Assembly (NCBI GenBank): GCA_029945855.1
Contig: JAQSDJ010000111.1
Span: 1 to 35,271 of the forward strand
DNA length: 35,271 bases
From: Lacunisphaera sp.
GTDB taxonomy: Bacteria; Verrucomicrobiota; Verrucomicrobiia; Opitutales; Opitutaceae
Reading direction: 5' to 3'
Shown: positions 8,324-16,554 of the stretch, piece by piece
Numbering within the stretch: position 1 is the stretch's first letter
Layout of the letters: the number at the start of each line of letters is the position of its first letter
The notes under the pieces: model-generated
What the model saw: the letters and a program-made list of their open reading frames with translations, nothing else
Told to the model about the DNA's origin: nothing
The model's database searches: none
Made by a program: the position numbers and the translations under genes

Positions 8324-9973
8324 ATGATCTGGTCACAGAATTACGCCCCGATCGCGGACAGCATCAGCCTTTCGGCCCTCGTGGCCGCCATTCCCGTCGT
8401 CACGGTGCTGGCTTTGCTGGCATTCTGGCATGTGCGCGCCCACCTCGCGGCCCTGGTCGGTCTGCTGCTGGCGGCCGCCATTGCCGTGGGTGTTTACGGC
8501 ATGCCCGCCCCGATGGCCGCCGCCGCCGCCGGGTACGGTGCGGCGTTCGGCCTGTTCCCCATCGGCTGGATCGTACTCAACGCCCTTTTCATCTACGGCG
8601 TCTCGGTCGAAACCGGGGGCTTCAAGGATTTGCAGAATCGCATGGCGGGCATCTCCGCGGACCGCCGGATTCAGGCCTTGATGATCGCCTTCGCGTTCGG
8701 TGCGTTCATCGAGGGCTTTGCCGGTTTTGGCGCGCCGGTGGCAATCACCGGTGCGCTGATGATCGGGCTGGGCTTCCGGCCGCTCGACGCCGCCGTGCTG
8801 GCGCTGATCGGCAATACCGCCCCGGTGGCCTTCGGCTCCGTCGGCGTCCCGATCGTCATGTTGGCCAAGGTGACGGGGATCGACGAATTGACCTTGAGCG
8901 CCATGGTGGGCCGGCAGCTGGCGCCGTTTGCCTTCCTCGTGCCCTTCTGGCTGGTCGCCGCCCAAGCCGGCTTCAAGGGCATGCGCGGCGTGTGGCCCGC
9001 CTGCTTCGTGTCGGGCGCGGCCTTCGCCGTGGCCCAGTTTTTCGTCAGCAACTACCACGGCCCGCAACTGGTCGGTGCCGCCGGCGGCCTGAGTGCCATG
9101 GGCGCCCTGCTGATCCTGACCCGGTTTTGGCAGCCCAAGGAGATGCAAACCAACCCCGGCCACGTCGAGCTTTCCACGGCCGCCCGCGCCGCGAACACCA
9201 CCGCCAGCACCAATGTGCGGGCGTGGCTGCCCTGGATCCTGCTGACCGTGCTCGTGGCGGGCTCGACGATCCTCCCGCTCAAGAATGCGCTCAACGCCAC
9301 CTTTGCGCCCAAGTTCGCCGTGCCGGGGCTGCATCTGGCGCTGCAAAAGATGCCGCCGGTCGTGACCAAGGCCACGCCTGAAGCCGCGGAGTTCACGTTC
9401 AACCTGCTCTCCGCGACCGGTTCCGCGCTGCTGGTCGCCGGCGTGCTCGCCGGCTTGCTGCTCGGGCTCAAACCGGGCCAGCTCCTCGCCCTCTATTGGC
9501 GGATTGTCAAACGGGTCCGCATCTCCCTCCTGACCATCGCCCTGATGCTCGCGCTGGGCTTCACCACGCGCTACAGCGGCACGGACACCACGATGGGGCT
9601 GGCTTTTGCCAGCACCGGGTTCCTGTTCCCCTTCTTCTCGCCCCTGCTCGGCTGGCTGGGCGTCGCCCTGACGGGCAGCGACGCGTCGTCCAATGTCCTC
9701 TTCGGCAATCTGCAGACGGTCACCGCCCGGCAAATCGGCGTCTCGCCCGTGCTGACGGCCGCCGCCAACAGCGCCGGCGGCGTCATGGGCAAGATGATCG
9801 ATGCCCAGAGCATCGTCGTGGCCAGCGTGGCCACCGGTGGCAAACCCGACAGCCCGGATGTCGGCACCATCCTGCGCGCCGTCTTCTGGCATAGCGTCGC
9901 TCTCGCCACGCTCATGGGCATTTATGTCATGCTGCAGGCTTACGTGCTCCAGTGGATGATCGTCGTGCCCTGA
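8324..9973 (+). CDS. lctP: L-lactate/glycolate permease, LctP family
   Basis: This 549-residue, strongly hydrophobic protein has about 12-14 predicted membrane segments. Family hallmarks include GFAGFGAPVAITGALMIGLGF in the middle and GSDASSNVLFGNLQ followed by NSAGGVMGKMI near the C-terminus. LctP permeases import lactate, and related members carry glycolate, by proton symport. It is the only obvious transporter in the window. Placed directly before hyi and a tartronate-semialdehyde reductase-like gene, it may bring in a short hydroxy or keto acid connected with glycan breakdown. The specific substrate cannot be read from sequence. The gap after paralogue A is 77 bases. Confidence 0.92.
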   Translation: MIWSQNYAPIADSISLSALVAAIPVVTVLALLAFWHVRAHLAALVGLLLAAAIAVGVYGMPAPMAAAAAGYGAAFGLFPIGWIVLNALFIYGVSVETGGFKDLQNRMAGISADRRIQALMIAFAFGAFIEGFAGFGAPVAITGALMIGLGFRPLDAAVLALIGNTAPVAFGSVGVPIVMLAKVTGIDELTLSAMVGRQLAPFAFLVPFWLVAAQAGFKGMRGVWPACFVSGAAFAVAQFFVSNYHGPQLVGAAGGLSAMGALLILTRFWQPKEMQTNPGHVELSTAARAANTTASTNVRAWLPWILLTVLVAGSTILPLKNALNATFAPKFAVPGLHLALQKMPPVVTKATPEAAEFTFNLLSATGSALLVAGVLAGLLLGLKPGQLLALYWRIVKRVRISLLTIALMLALGFTTRYSGTDTTMGLAFASTGFLFPFFSPLLGWLGVALTGSDASSNVLFGNLQTVTARQIGVSPVLTAAANSAGGVMGKMIDAQSIVVASVATGGKPDSPDVGTILRAVFWHSVALATLMGIYVMLQAYVLQWMIVVP

Positions 9974-10031
9974 CCACTATCGATCCGGGCCCGCTGCCGA
10001 CCTCCCCCGCACTCACCGTATTTCTCTTCTT

Positions 10032-10817
10032 ATGCCAACATTCGCCGCCAACCTCACCATGCTCTTCACCGAGGTGCCATTCCTGCAGCGCTTTGCCCTC
10101 GCGCGCCAGGCCGGCTTCGCGTTCGTGGAATATCTTTTCCCCTACGCGCATCCGGCAGACGAGATCAAGAGCCAGCTGCAAGCCCACGGCCTCACGCAGG
10201 TGCTGTTCAATCTGCCCGCGGGCGACTGGGCCGGCGGAGACCGCGGCATCGGTGCCTCGCCGGGTCGGGAAGAGGAATTTCGCGCCGGCGTGGCCAAGGC
10301 CATCGCCTACGCCCGCCCGCTGGGGGTGCCGCGTTTGAACTGCCTCGCCGGCAAACGCGTCGCGGGTCGCACCGACCTGGAGCACCGCGCGGTGCTCGTG
10401 GCCAACGCCCGGTATGCCGCCACGGCGTTGGCCGAGCATGGGCTCGAACTGCTGCTCGAGCCGATCAACCATTTCGACATTCCCGGATTCTATCTCAACC
10501 GCACGGACGAGGCCGCGCGGCTGCTGGATGAGATCGCCTGCCCGAATGTGCGCATCCAATACGATCTCTATCATGCCCAACGCGAGGAGGGTGAACTGAT
10601 CGCCACCTTGCGCCGGCACCTTCCCCACATCGGCCACATCCAGATCGCCGACAATCCCGGCCGGCATCAGCCGGGCACCGGCGAAATCAATTTCCCGTTT
10701 GTTTTCCGGCAGCTCGATGAGATGGGCTACCCGGGATACGTCGGGCTGGAATACGCGCCCACACCCAATACGGCCGGCGGGCTCGGCTGGCTGCGCGACT
10801 ACGGATTCAAGGCCTAG
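10032..10817 (+). CDS. hyi: Hydroxypyruvate isomerase family protein
   Basis: The protein has 261 residues, the usual length for Hyi, and belongs to the xylose-isomerase-like TIM-barrel superfamily. It begins MPTFAANLTMLFTEVPFL as Hyi proteins do. Candidate metal and catalytic residues are Glu143 in LLLEPINHFDIPG, the Asp in IQYDLYHAQ, the His and Asp in GHIQIADNPGRHQPGTGEI, and Glu240 in GYVGLEYAP. Hyi interconverts hydroxypyruvate and tartronate semialdehyde in the cytoplasm, and the next gene encodes the enzyme family that reduces tartronate semialdehyde to glycerate. There is no glyoxylate carboligase gene nearby, so the usual glyoxylate context is missing. Members of this fold also act as sugar or keto-acid isomerases, so another substrate is possible. 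Confidence 0.88.
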   Translation: MPTFAANLTMLFTEVPFLQRFALARQAGFAFVEYLFPYAHPADEIKSQLQAHGLTQVLFNLPAGDWAGGDRGIGASPGREEEFRAGVAKAIAYARPLGVPRLNCLAGKRVAGRTDLEHRAVLVANARYAATALAEHGLELLLEPINHFDIPGFYLNRTDEAARLLDEIACPNVRIQYDLYHAQREEGELIATLRRHLPHIGHIQIADNPGRHQPGTGEINFPFVFRQLDEMGYPGYVGLEYAPTPNTAGGLGWLRDYGFKA

Positions 10818-10868
10818 CGGCGGGCCGGCGGCTGCATGCGGGCAAACCATTTAACCACCAAAATACAA

Positions 10869-11765
10869 ATGAAAATCGGATTCATCGGACTCGGAATCAT
10901 GGGCAAGCCCATGAGCAAAAACCTGCTCAAGGCCGGGCACACGGTCGTCGTCTGCGACGTCAACCGCGGCGCAGTCGAGGAAGTCGTGGCCGCCGGCGCG
11001 CAGTCGGTCGCGACGCCGCGCGACATCGCGGCGCAAGTTGAGCTCGTCATCACCATGCTGCCCAACTCCCCGGAGGTGAGGCAGGTGGTGCTGGGCGCCA
11101 ATGGCATTTGGGAGGGAGCCCAGGCGGGCTTGATCGTTGCCGACATGAGTTCGATCGCGCCGCTGGCGAGCCGCGAGGTCGCGGCCAAGCTGGCGGAGAA
11201 GGGGGTCGAGATGCTCGATGCTCCCGTCAGTGGCGGGCAGCCCAAGGCGATCGACGGCACGCTCTCGGTCATGGTGGGGGGAAAACAGGCAGTGTTCGAC
11301 CGGTGCCTGCCGGTGTTCAAGGCGATGGCGGCGTCGGTGGTGCGCGTGGGCGACATCGGCGCGGGCAACGTGGCCAAGCTAGCCAACCAGGTAGTCGTCG
11401 CCCTCAACATCGCCGCCGTCTCCGAGGCACTGGTTTTGGCGGCGAAGGCCGGCGTGGAGCCGGAACTGGTGTTTCAGGCCATCCGCGGCGGACTCGCCGG
11501 CAGCACCGTCATGGAGGCCAAGGCGCCGCTCATGCTTGACCGCAAGTTCAATCCCGGTTTCCGCATCAACCTGCACATCAAGGACCTCACCAACGCGCTG
11601 GAGACCGGGCATCAGTTTGGCGCGCCGCTGCCGCTGACCGCCGCGGTGATGGAAATCATGCAGGCCTTGAAAATCGACGACATGGGGGACTGCGATCACG
11701 GCGCGCTCGTCCGCTACTTTGAGAAACAGGCGAAGATCGAACTGCAGCGCGCCCCGGCGCGATAA
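10869..11765 (+). CDS. garR: 2-hydroxy-3-oxopropionate (tartronate semialdehyde) reductase, GarR/GlxR type
   Basis: The protein has 298 residues from the ATG at 10869. A start at 10836 would add 11 residues before the Rossmann motif and is less likely. It is a beta-hydroxyacid dehydrogenase: the NAD(P)-binding GLGIMGKPM at residues 7-15, the substrate-binding DAPVSGGQ, and the catalytic Lys170 in GNVAKLANQ are all present. GarR reduces tartronate semialdehyde to D-glycerate in glyoxylate, glucarate and galactarate pathways. With hyi 51 bases upstream it can form a two-step route from hydroxypyruvate to glycerate. The link to uronate or aldarate breakdown would suit the glucuronidase-like genes around it, but this is inference; relatives act on other beta-hydroxyacids. 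Confidence 0.88.
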   Translation: MKIGFIGLGIMGKPMSKNLLKAGHTVVVCDVNRGAVEEVVAAGAQSVATPRDIAAQVELVITMLPNSPEVRQVVLGANGIWEGAQAGLIVADMSSIAPLASREVAAKLAEKGVEMLDAPVSGGQPKAIDGTLSVMVGGKQAVFDRCLPVFKAMAASVVRVGDIGAGNVAKLANQVVVALNIAAVSEALVLAAKAGVEPELVFQAIRGGLAGSTVMEAKAPLMLDRKFNPGFRINLHIKDLTNALETGHQFGAPLPLTAAVMEIMQALKIDDMGDCDHGALVRYFEKQAKIELQRAPAR

Positions 11766-11791
11766 CCGCCGCATTCAGTTTCCTTCCCATC

Positions 11792-13924
11792 ATGAAATCT
11801 CGCCGCCGCCTCGCGCTCGCGCTCCTTCTTTCCGTCGCCCTCACTTCGGCCATCGCCACCCCGGTCGACTACGGCCTCGCGAAGCTGGGTGCCGCCACGG
11901 GGGTTGCGATCAAGCAGCTGCCCGTTCGCGTCGTCAGCAACGATCCCGGCCTGGGCCCGGACGGTTTCACGCTCGCCTGCGTCGGCGACCAGTGGCTCGT
12001 GACCGGCGGCAATGAGCGCGGGGCCATGTACGGGCTGCTCGACCTGGCCGAACAGGTCCGGCAGGGCACCGCCCTGGCCCGAATCGAGCCCAAGACGGAG
12101 CGGGCCCGCTTTGAGTTCCGGACCATCAAGTTCAACCTGCCGTTCGCGGCCTACCGCACCAGTCCGACGATCGAGCAGCACCAGGACACCTGCCGCGATA
12201 TCAAGTATTGGGAGGCGTTCCTCGACATGATGGCGTCGAACCGCTTCAACACCCTCACGCTCTGGAGCAACCATCCGTTCCACTATTTCGTGGTGCCGAA
12301 ATCCTTCCCGGAAGCGCAAAATTTCAGTGACGCTGAGATGGCGGAATGGCGCAAACTGTGGACGCAGTTGTTCGCTCTGGCCAAGGAGCGCGGGATCGAG
12401 ACCTATTTGGTCAACTGGAACACGTTCGTATCGCCGGAATTTTCCCGGGCGCACAATCTCGGGGATTACAACATCACCGGGGCGCATATCGGCGTGGGGA
12501 CGCGAGAGAAGATCGTCGTGGACTACACCCGCGAGTGCGTCCAGCAGACGATCGACGAGTATCCGGACCTGACCGGCTTCGGCATCACCCTGGGCGAGCG
12601 CATGGGCGACCAGACCCCGGCGGAGCGCCGGCAATTCCTCGACGATACCTTTTTTGCCGGCATCGCAGCGGCCAAACGCCCGGTAAAGTTCATCTACCGC
12701 GCGCCGCTCTCGGCGAACACGGGCTCGGGGGGCTCGACCAGCGAGGAGAACGACCGCCTCACCCGCGCCCAGATCGAAGGATTGCGGAACAATCCGAACA
12801 TCATTCTGCCCGTCTACACCGAGTTCAAATACAACTGGTCGCACGGGCACTCGACGCCCAACCTCTTCATCGTCCACGGCGGCAAGCTCTCGGATGCCTA
12901 CTGGAACCCGGCGCCGACGAGTCACCGCGTCGTCTGGACGGTGCGCAACGAGGACTTCTTCGTGCTGCGCTGGGGGGCCCCGGACTTCATCCGCGAGTTC
13001 ATCGCCAACAACGGCGCCCCGCATGTCGGCGGCGTGCTGGTGGGGTCCGAATGCTATATCCCGGCGAAGGACTACATCACCAACACCGGCCGCCACAAGA
13101 CGTGGACCTGGGCGTTCGAGCGGCAATGGCTCTGGTATGCCCTTTGGGGTCGTCTGCTGCACAATCCCGCCACGCCGGACCAGACCTTCGAGCGCCTGCT
13201 GGGCGCGCGCTTCGGCCCCGAGCACGGGCCGGACCTGCTCAAGGCGTGGACCCTGGCGAGCCGGGCGCAGTTGCGCTTCGCCGCGTTCCATCGGGGCACG
13301 TGGGACGGTTCGCTCTACACCGAGGGCTTCACGGGCTGGCTGGACAATTCCCACGATTCCTCGTTTCAGTTTTTCAACATCGAGAACATCATCACCCATC
13401 CGGTGCTCGACACGAAATACGTCAACATCGCCGACTTCGTGAAGGCCGGCGGACAGATCCCGGCCGACAAGGTATCTCCGCTCCAGCTCGCCGCAGAGTT
13501 GGAGCGGGACATGACCGAGGCGCGGCGCCTCGCTGCGGCCGTGCGGGAGCGCGGCAACGTGTCCGCTCCCCTCGCCGGGGAAATGGCCGACATCGATGCC
13601 TGGACCGCCCACGGCCTCTATTTCGCCGCGAAGCTGCGCGGCGGTGTCGCGCTCGCCACCTATCGCCAGAACGGGGACAAGTCCGAGCAAGCCGCCGCGG
13701 TGGCGCACCTGGAGCGGGCGCTCGAGCACTGGCGCGACCTCACCGTGGCTGGCACCAAGTACAATGTGCCGCGCATGCCGCACAACCCGAACGAGCTGTT
13801 CTCCTGGGCGCGGTTTATTCCCAGCGTCGAACGCGATATCGCCATCGCGCGCGGCACGGCCACGGTCGACACGCCCCCGCGGTCGATGCGCGTCGCGGAA
13901 CCGATCAAGCCTGCGACCCCCTGA
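11792..13924 (+). CDS. Exported GH67-like (alpha-glucuronidase-type) protein, paralogue B
   Basis: The protein has 710 residues with a signal peptide (RRRLALALLLSVALTSAIA). Its N-terminal alpha/beta domain is the shortest of the five and ends in GAMYGLLDLAEQV. The core carries FRTIKFNLPF, NRFNTLTLWSNHPF, VNWNTFVSPEF and GFGITLGERM with Glu269. It has RNED at 385-388, where A, C and E have RNDD. The helical C-terminus contains YFAAKLRGGVALATY. B is the most divergent member: it lacks the long SIDEKIEFW segment of A and D. Conservation of the candidate Glu suggests it is active. It lies 26 bases after the garR-like gene and 30 bases before GH2, in what looks like one operon. Confidence 0.7.
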   Translation: MKSRRRLALALLLSVALTSAIATPVDYGLAKLGAATGVAIKQLPVRVVSNDPGLGPDGFTLACVGDQWLVTGGNERGAMYGLLDLAEQVRQGTALARIEPKTERARFEFRTIKFNLPFAAYRTSPTIEQHQDTCRDIKYWEAFLDMMASNRFNTLTLWSNHPFHYFVVPKSFPEAQNFSDAEMAEWRKLWTQLFALAKERGIETYLVNWNTFVSPEFSRAHNLGDYNITGAHIGVGTREKIVVDYTRECVQQTIDEYPDLTGFGITLGERMGDQTPAERRQFLDDTFFAGIAAAKRPVKFIYRAPLSANTGSGGSTSEENDRLTRAQIEGLRNNPNIILPVYTEFKYNWSHGHSTPNLFIVHGGKLSDAYWNPAPTSHRVVWTVRNEDFFVLRWGAPDFIREFIANNGAPHVGGVLVGSECYIPAKDYITNTGRHKTWTWAFERQWLWYALWGRLLHNPATPDQTFERLLGARFGPEHGPDLLKAWTLASRAQLRFAAFHRGTWDGSLYTEGFTGWLDNSHDSSFQFFNIENIITHPVLDTKYVNIADFVKAGGQIPADKVSPLQLAAELERDMTEARRLAAAVRERGNVSAPLAGEMADIDAWTAHGLYFAAKLRGGVALATYRQNGDKSEQAAAVAHLERALEHWRDLTVAGTKYNVPRMPHNPNELFSWARFIPSVERDIAIARGTATVDTPPRSMRVAEPIKPATP

Positions 13925-13954
13925 GCCGCAACCCCCCGAACCATGGGACCGGCA

Positions 13955-16534
13955 ATGAACACGCGACGGAAGCTGATACTGGGCCTGTTCGCCGCCGGCC
14001 TGGGGCTGCTGCCTTCGCTCCACGCCGCGTTTGAACGGATCCCGCTGCACACGGGCTGGCAACTGCGTCAGCTCGAACCGCGCGACACCCTCGCCGCTGA
14101 GGATCTGGCGGCCGGGGTCCACCCCGAGGCGCTGGCCGTGCGCCGGATGCCCGCCATGGTCCACGATATTCTTCTCGATCACCGGCGCATCGAGACCCCG
14201 TGGCAGGCCGGCGGCGCCGAGGCCTGCCGCTGGGTGTCGGACACGGACTGGCTCTACTCGGTGGAGTTTCCCTGCGCGGAGCCCGACGCGATCGCCTTCC
14301 TGCATTTCCGCGGCCTCGACACGCTCGTCGATGTCTATCTCAACGGTACGCGCATTGCCTCCGCGGCTTCCTCGCTGGTGCCATTGCGTGTGGAGGTCAC
14401 CGGCCAGCTTCGCCCCCGCAATACCCTCGCCCTTCATTTCCATTCCATTTTTGCCCGCCACGACGGCGCCAAGCCCGAGCCGCATAGGACTTTCCGCGGC
14501 CAGCCGGTCCGGCGCTCCGGTTCAAACTACGGCACCTATCTCGGACCCCGGCCCTACTTCTCCCGCGGCGGCGTCTTCGACACGATCGAACTCGAACTCA
14601 CCCGGGGGACCGAGTTTCGCGAAGTGCTGGCCGTGGCCACTCTCGACGACGCCCTGGCCCACGGCCGGGTGTCGATCGATGCCACCGGCATCTCCGCCGC
14701 CCCCGGCACCCGGGTGGCGGCCCGCCTGTTCGACCCGGAGGGTGCCGTGGTGGCCGAAACCCAGGGTGCTCCCTTCACCGCTCCCGGCGCCTTCACCTCC
14801 CGCCTGACCCTCGAGGTGCCGCGGCCGAAGCTCTGGTGGCCGCGGGGCTATGGCGCCCAGCCCCTCTACCGCGTGGAAGTCACCCTGCGGGATGCCGCGG
14901 GCGCCTGGCAGGTTGAACGCCGCACGCTCGGCTTCCGCCGCATCACGATGCCGCGCCCCCTGCACTTTGTCGTCAACGGCCACCCCGTGCACCTGCGCGG
15001 CGGCAACTGGGTGACGCCTGACTGGCAAACTTCCGTGTGGAATCCCGAACGCGTGGCCGAACTCTTCCGCCTCGCCGCGCTCGGGAATTACAACGCGTTC
15101 CGCGTCTGGGGTGTGGTCGAGGCGCCGCCCGACGATTTCTACGAACGGGCCGATGCGGCGGGCATTTTGCTCTGGCAGGATTTCACCATGCTGCCTCTCG
15201 GGGACACCGTCGACGCGATCGCGCGCAGTTCCGCCGAGGCCGAGCCGATGCTGAAGCGCCTCAAACACCACCCGGCGATCTTCGCCTGGTGCGGGATCAA
15301 CGAAGCGGCCATGTGGCATCACGAGGAGTACAACAACACCCTGACGGATCGTGGCCCGTGGCCCGGTTTGCCGGCGGCCGAAGCGGTGGGTGCGCTCTGC
15401 CGCCAGCTCGATCCCGAGCGCTACTATCAGCCCAGCGCTCCCTACGGGGGGCAGGACCCCAACGACCCGCGCGAGGGCACGACCAACGGCTATACCAGCA
15501 TGTGGTACGTGCCCGGCTACGACTTTCTTAACTTTGCCTCCGAGGATACCCGCATCGCGGCCCCCACGCTGCCCAGCCTGAAAAAGTTCTTCGCCCCCGA
15601 GGATCTCTGGCCGGCCGGCTACTCCGCCGTCTTTTCCTCCAACCGCAAGTATCCTTACCCCGACACCTGGCTCAAGTACACGACTGGCTCCAGCTGGCGA
15701 AAGACCGGGCCGATTGAACAGTTCTACGACGCCACCGACGCCGCCTCCCTCGTCCATCAGCTCGGCATGGCGGAGTCGCTTTATTACCAGGACACCGTCG
15801 AGCGGCAGCGGCGGGGCCGGCCGGCCGATGACCGCGACGGCCAGCGTCGCAATGGCGGTTATCTGGTATGGAAATTCAACGAGTCCTGGCCGCAGATCTA
15901 CTCCGCCAAGGTCGATTATTTCCTCGAGCCCTTCCACGCCTACTACGCCCTGCGCCACGCCTACGCGCCCGTGCTGCTGTCGTTCGAGGTCGGCACCTAC
16001 ATCTGGCTCTGGGCCGTCAACGATTCCCCCGCTCCGGTCCAGGGTGAGGTTACGATCACGCTCTTCCATCTCGATCAAAACAAGGTGCGCCGCACGGTGA
16101 AGCGCCCGGTCACGGTCGCGCCCGGAACCTCCGTGGTCGTCGCCCGGCTCGACGAGGTCGGCATCGGTCCCGTTCGCCGCGAGCACGTGCTCGCGGCTCA
16201 ATTCATCGCCGCCACCGGCGAATTGGTGGCCGACGCGCACACGCTCCTCGACATCGAGCGTCGCGTGACCTTTCCCGACGCCCGCCTCGACGTGCGGGTG
16301 CAGGCCGACGGCTCCATCGCGCTGACGACCGACCGCTTCGCCCGCACTGTCTGCCTGACCGGTGAGGCCGCGGGCGAGGAGCTGGGCTGGCTTTTCGAGG
16401 ACAACTACTTCGACCTGGTGCCCGGCGAGACCAAGATCGTGCGCGTCCTCGGTCGCCATGCCAGCGGCCGCATCACGGCCCGCCCGTGGCATTCCCCCCA
16501 TGCCACCACCATTGATTGGGCGAGGGCGCGGTGA
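13955..16534 (+). CDS. Exported glycoside hydrolase family 2, beta-mannosidase-like
   Basis: The protein has 859 residues from the ATG at 13955, which gives a clean signal peptide (MNTRRKLILGLFAAGLGLLPSLHA). The ATG at 13943 adds four residues. An N-terminal sugar-binding domain (W-V-S-D-T-D-W-L-Y-S-V-E-F) and immunoglobulin-like domains precede a TIM barrel with LRGGNWVTPDW and AFRVWGVVEAP. Glu450 in AWCGINEAAM is the expected acid/base. Glu530 in FASEDTRIAAPTLPSL fits the nucleophile position, which in beta-mannosidases usually reads SEYG or SEFG. The later WKFNESWPQIYSAKVDYF is typical of beta-mannosidase and exo-glucosaminidase branches rather than LacZ. The exact sugar is uncertain. It lies 20 bases before GH36. 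Confidence 0.85.
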   Translation: MNTRRKLILGLFAAGLGLLPSLHAAFERIPLHTGWQLRQLEPRDTLAAEDLAAGVHPEALAVRRMPAMVHDILLDHRRIETPWQAGGAEACRWVSDTDWLYSVEFPCAEPDAIAFLHFRGLDTLVDVYLNGTRIASAASSLVPLRVEVTGQLRPRNTLALHFHSIFARHDGAKPEPHRTFRGQPVRRSGSNYGTYLGPRPYFSRGGVFDTIELELTRGTEFREVLAVATLDDALAHGRVSIDATGISAAPGTRVAARLFDPEGAVVAETQGAPFTAPGAFTSRLTLEVPRPKLWWPRGYGAQPLYRVEVTLRDAAGAWQVERRTLGFRRITMPRPLHFVVNGHPVHLRGGNWVTPDWQTSVWNPERVAELFRLAALGNYNAFRVWGVVEAPPDDFYERADAAGILLWQDFTMLPLGDTVDAIARSSAEAEPMLKRLKHHPAIFAWCGINEAAMWHHEEYNNTLTDRGPWPGLPAAEAVGALCRQLDPERYYQPSAPYGGQDPNDPREGTTNGYTSMWYVPGYDFLNFASEDTRIAAPTLPSLKKFFAPEDLWPAGYSAVFSSNRKYPYPDTWLKYTTGSSWRKTGPIEQFYDATDAASLVHQLGMAESLYYQDTVERQRRGRPADDRDGQRRNGGYLVWKFNESWPQIYSAKVDYFLEPFHAYYALRHAYAPVLLSFEVGTYIWLWAVNDSPAPVQGEVTITLFHLDQNKVRRTVKRPVTVAPGTSVVVARLDEVGIGPVRREHVLAAQFIAATGELVADAHTLLDIERRVTFPDARLDVRVQADGSIALTTDRFARTVCLTGEAAGEELGWLFEDNYFDLVPGETKIVRVLGRHASGRITARPWHSPHATTIDWARAR

Positions 16535-16554
16535 GCACAAAACGAATCATCCCC

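Noticed and set aside
8324-9973. Sugar or oligosaccharide transporter reading of the permease
   Set aside because: The sequence carries the LctP family hallmarks and not those of MFS, SSS or GPH sugar carriers.
11714-14485. Minus-strand open frame of 923 codons opposite paralogue B
   Set aside because: Its composition is Arg/Gly/Glu-rich as expected of a shadow, and it spans the ends of three plus-strand genes.
14522-16540. Long minus-strand open frame (672 codons) opposite the GH2 gene
   Set aside because: High GC content keeps antisense frames open; the plus strand encodes a full GH2 with catalytic motifs and signal peptide, while the antisense product shows no domain.
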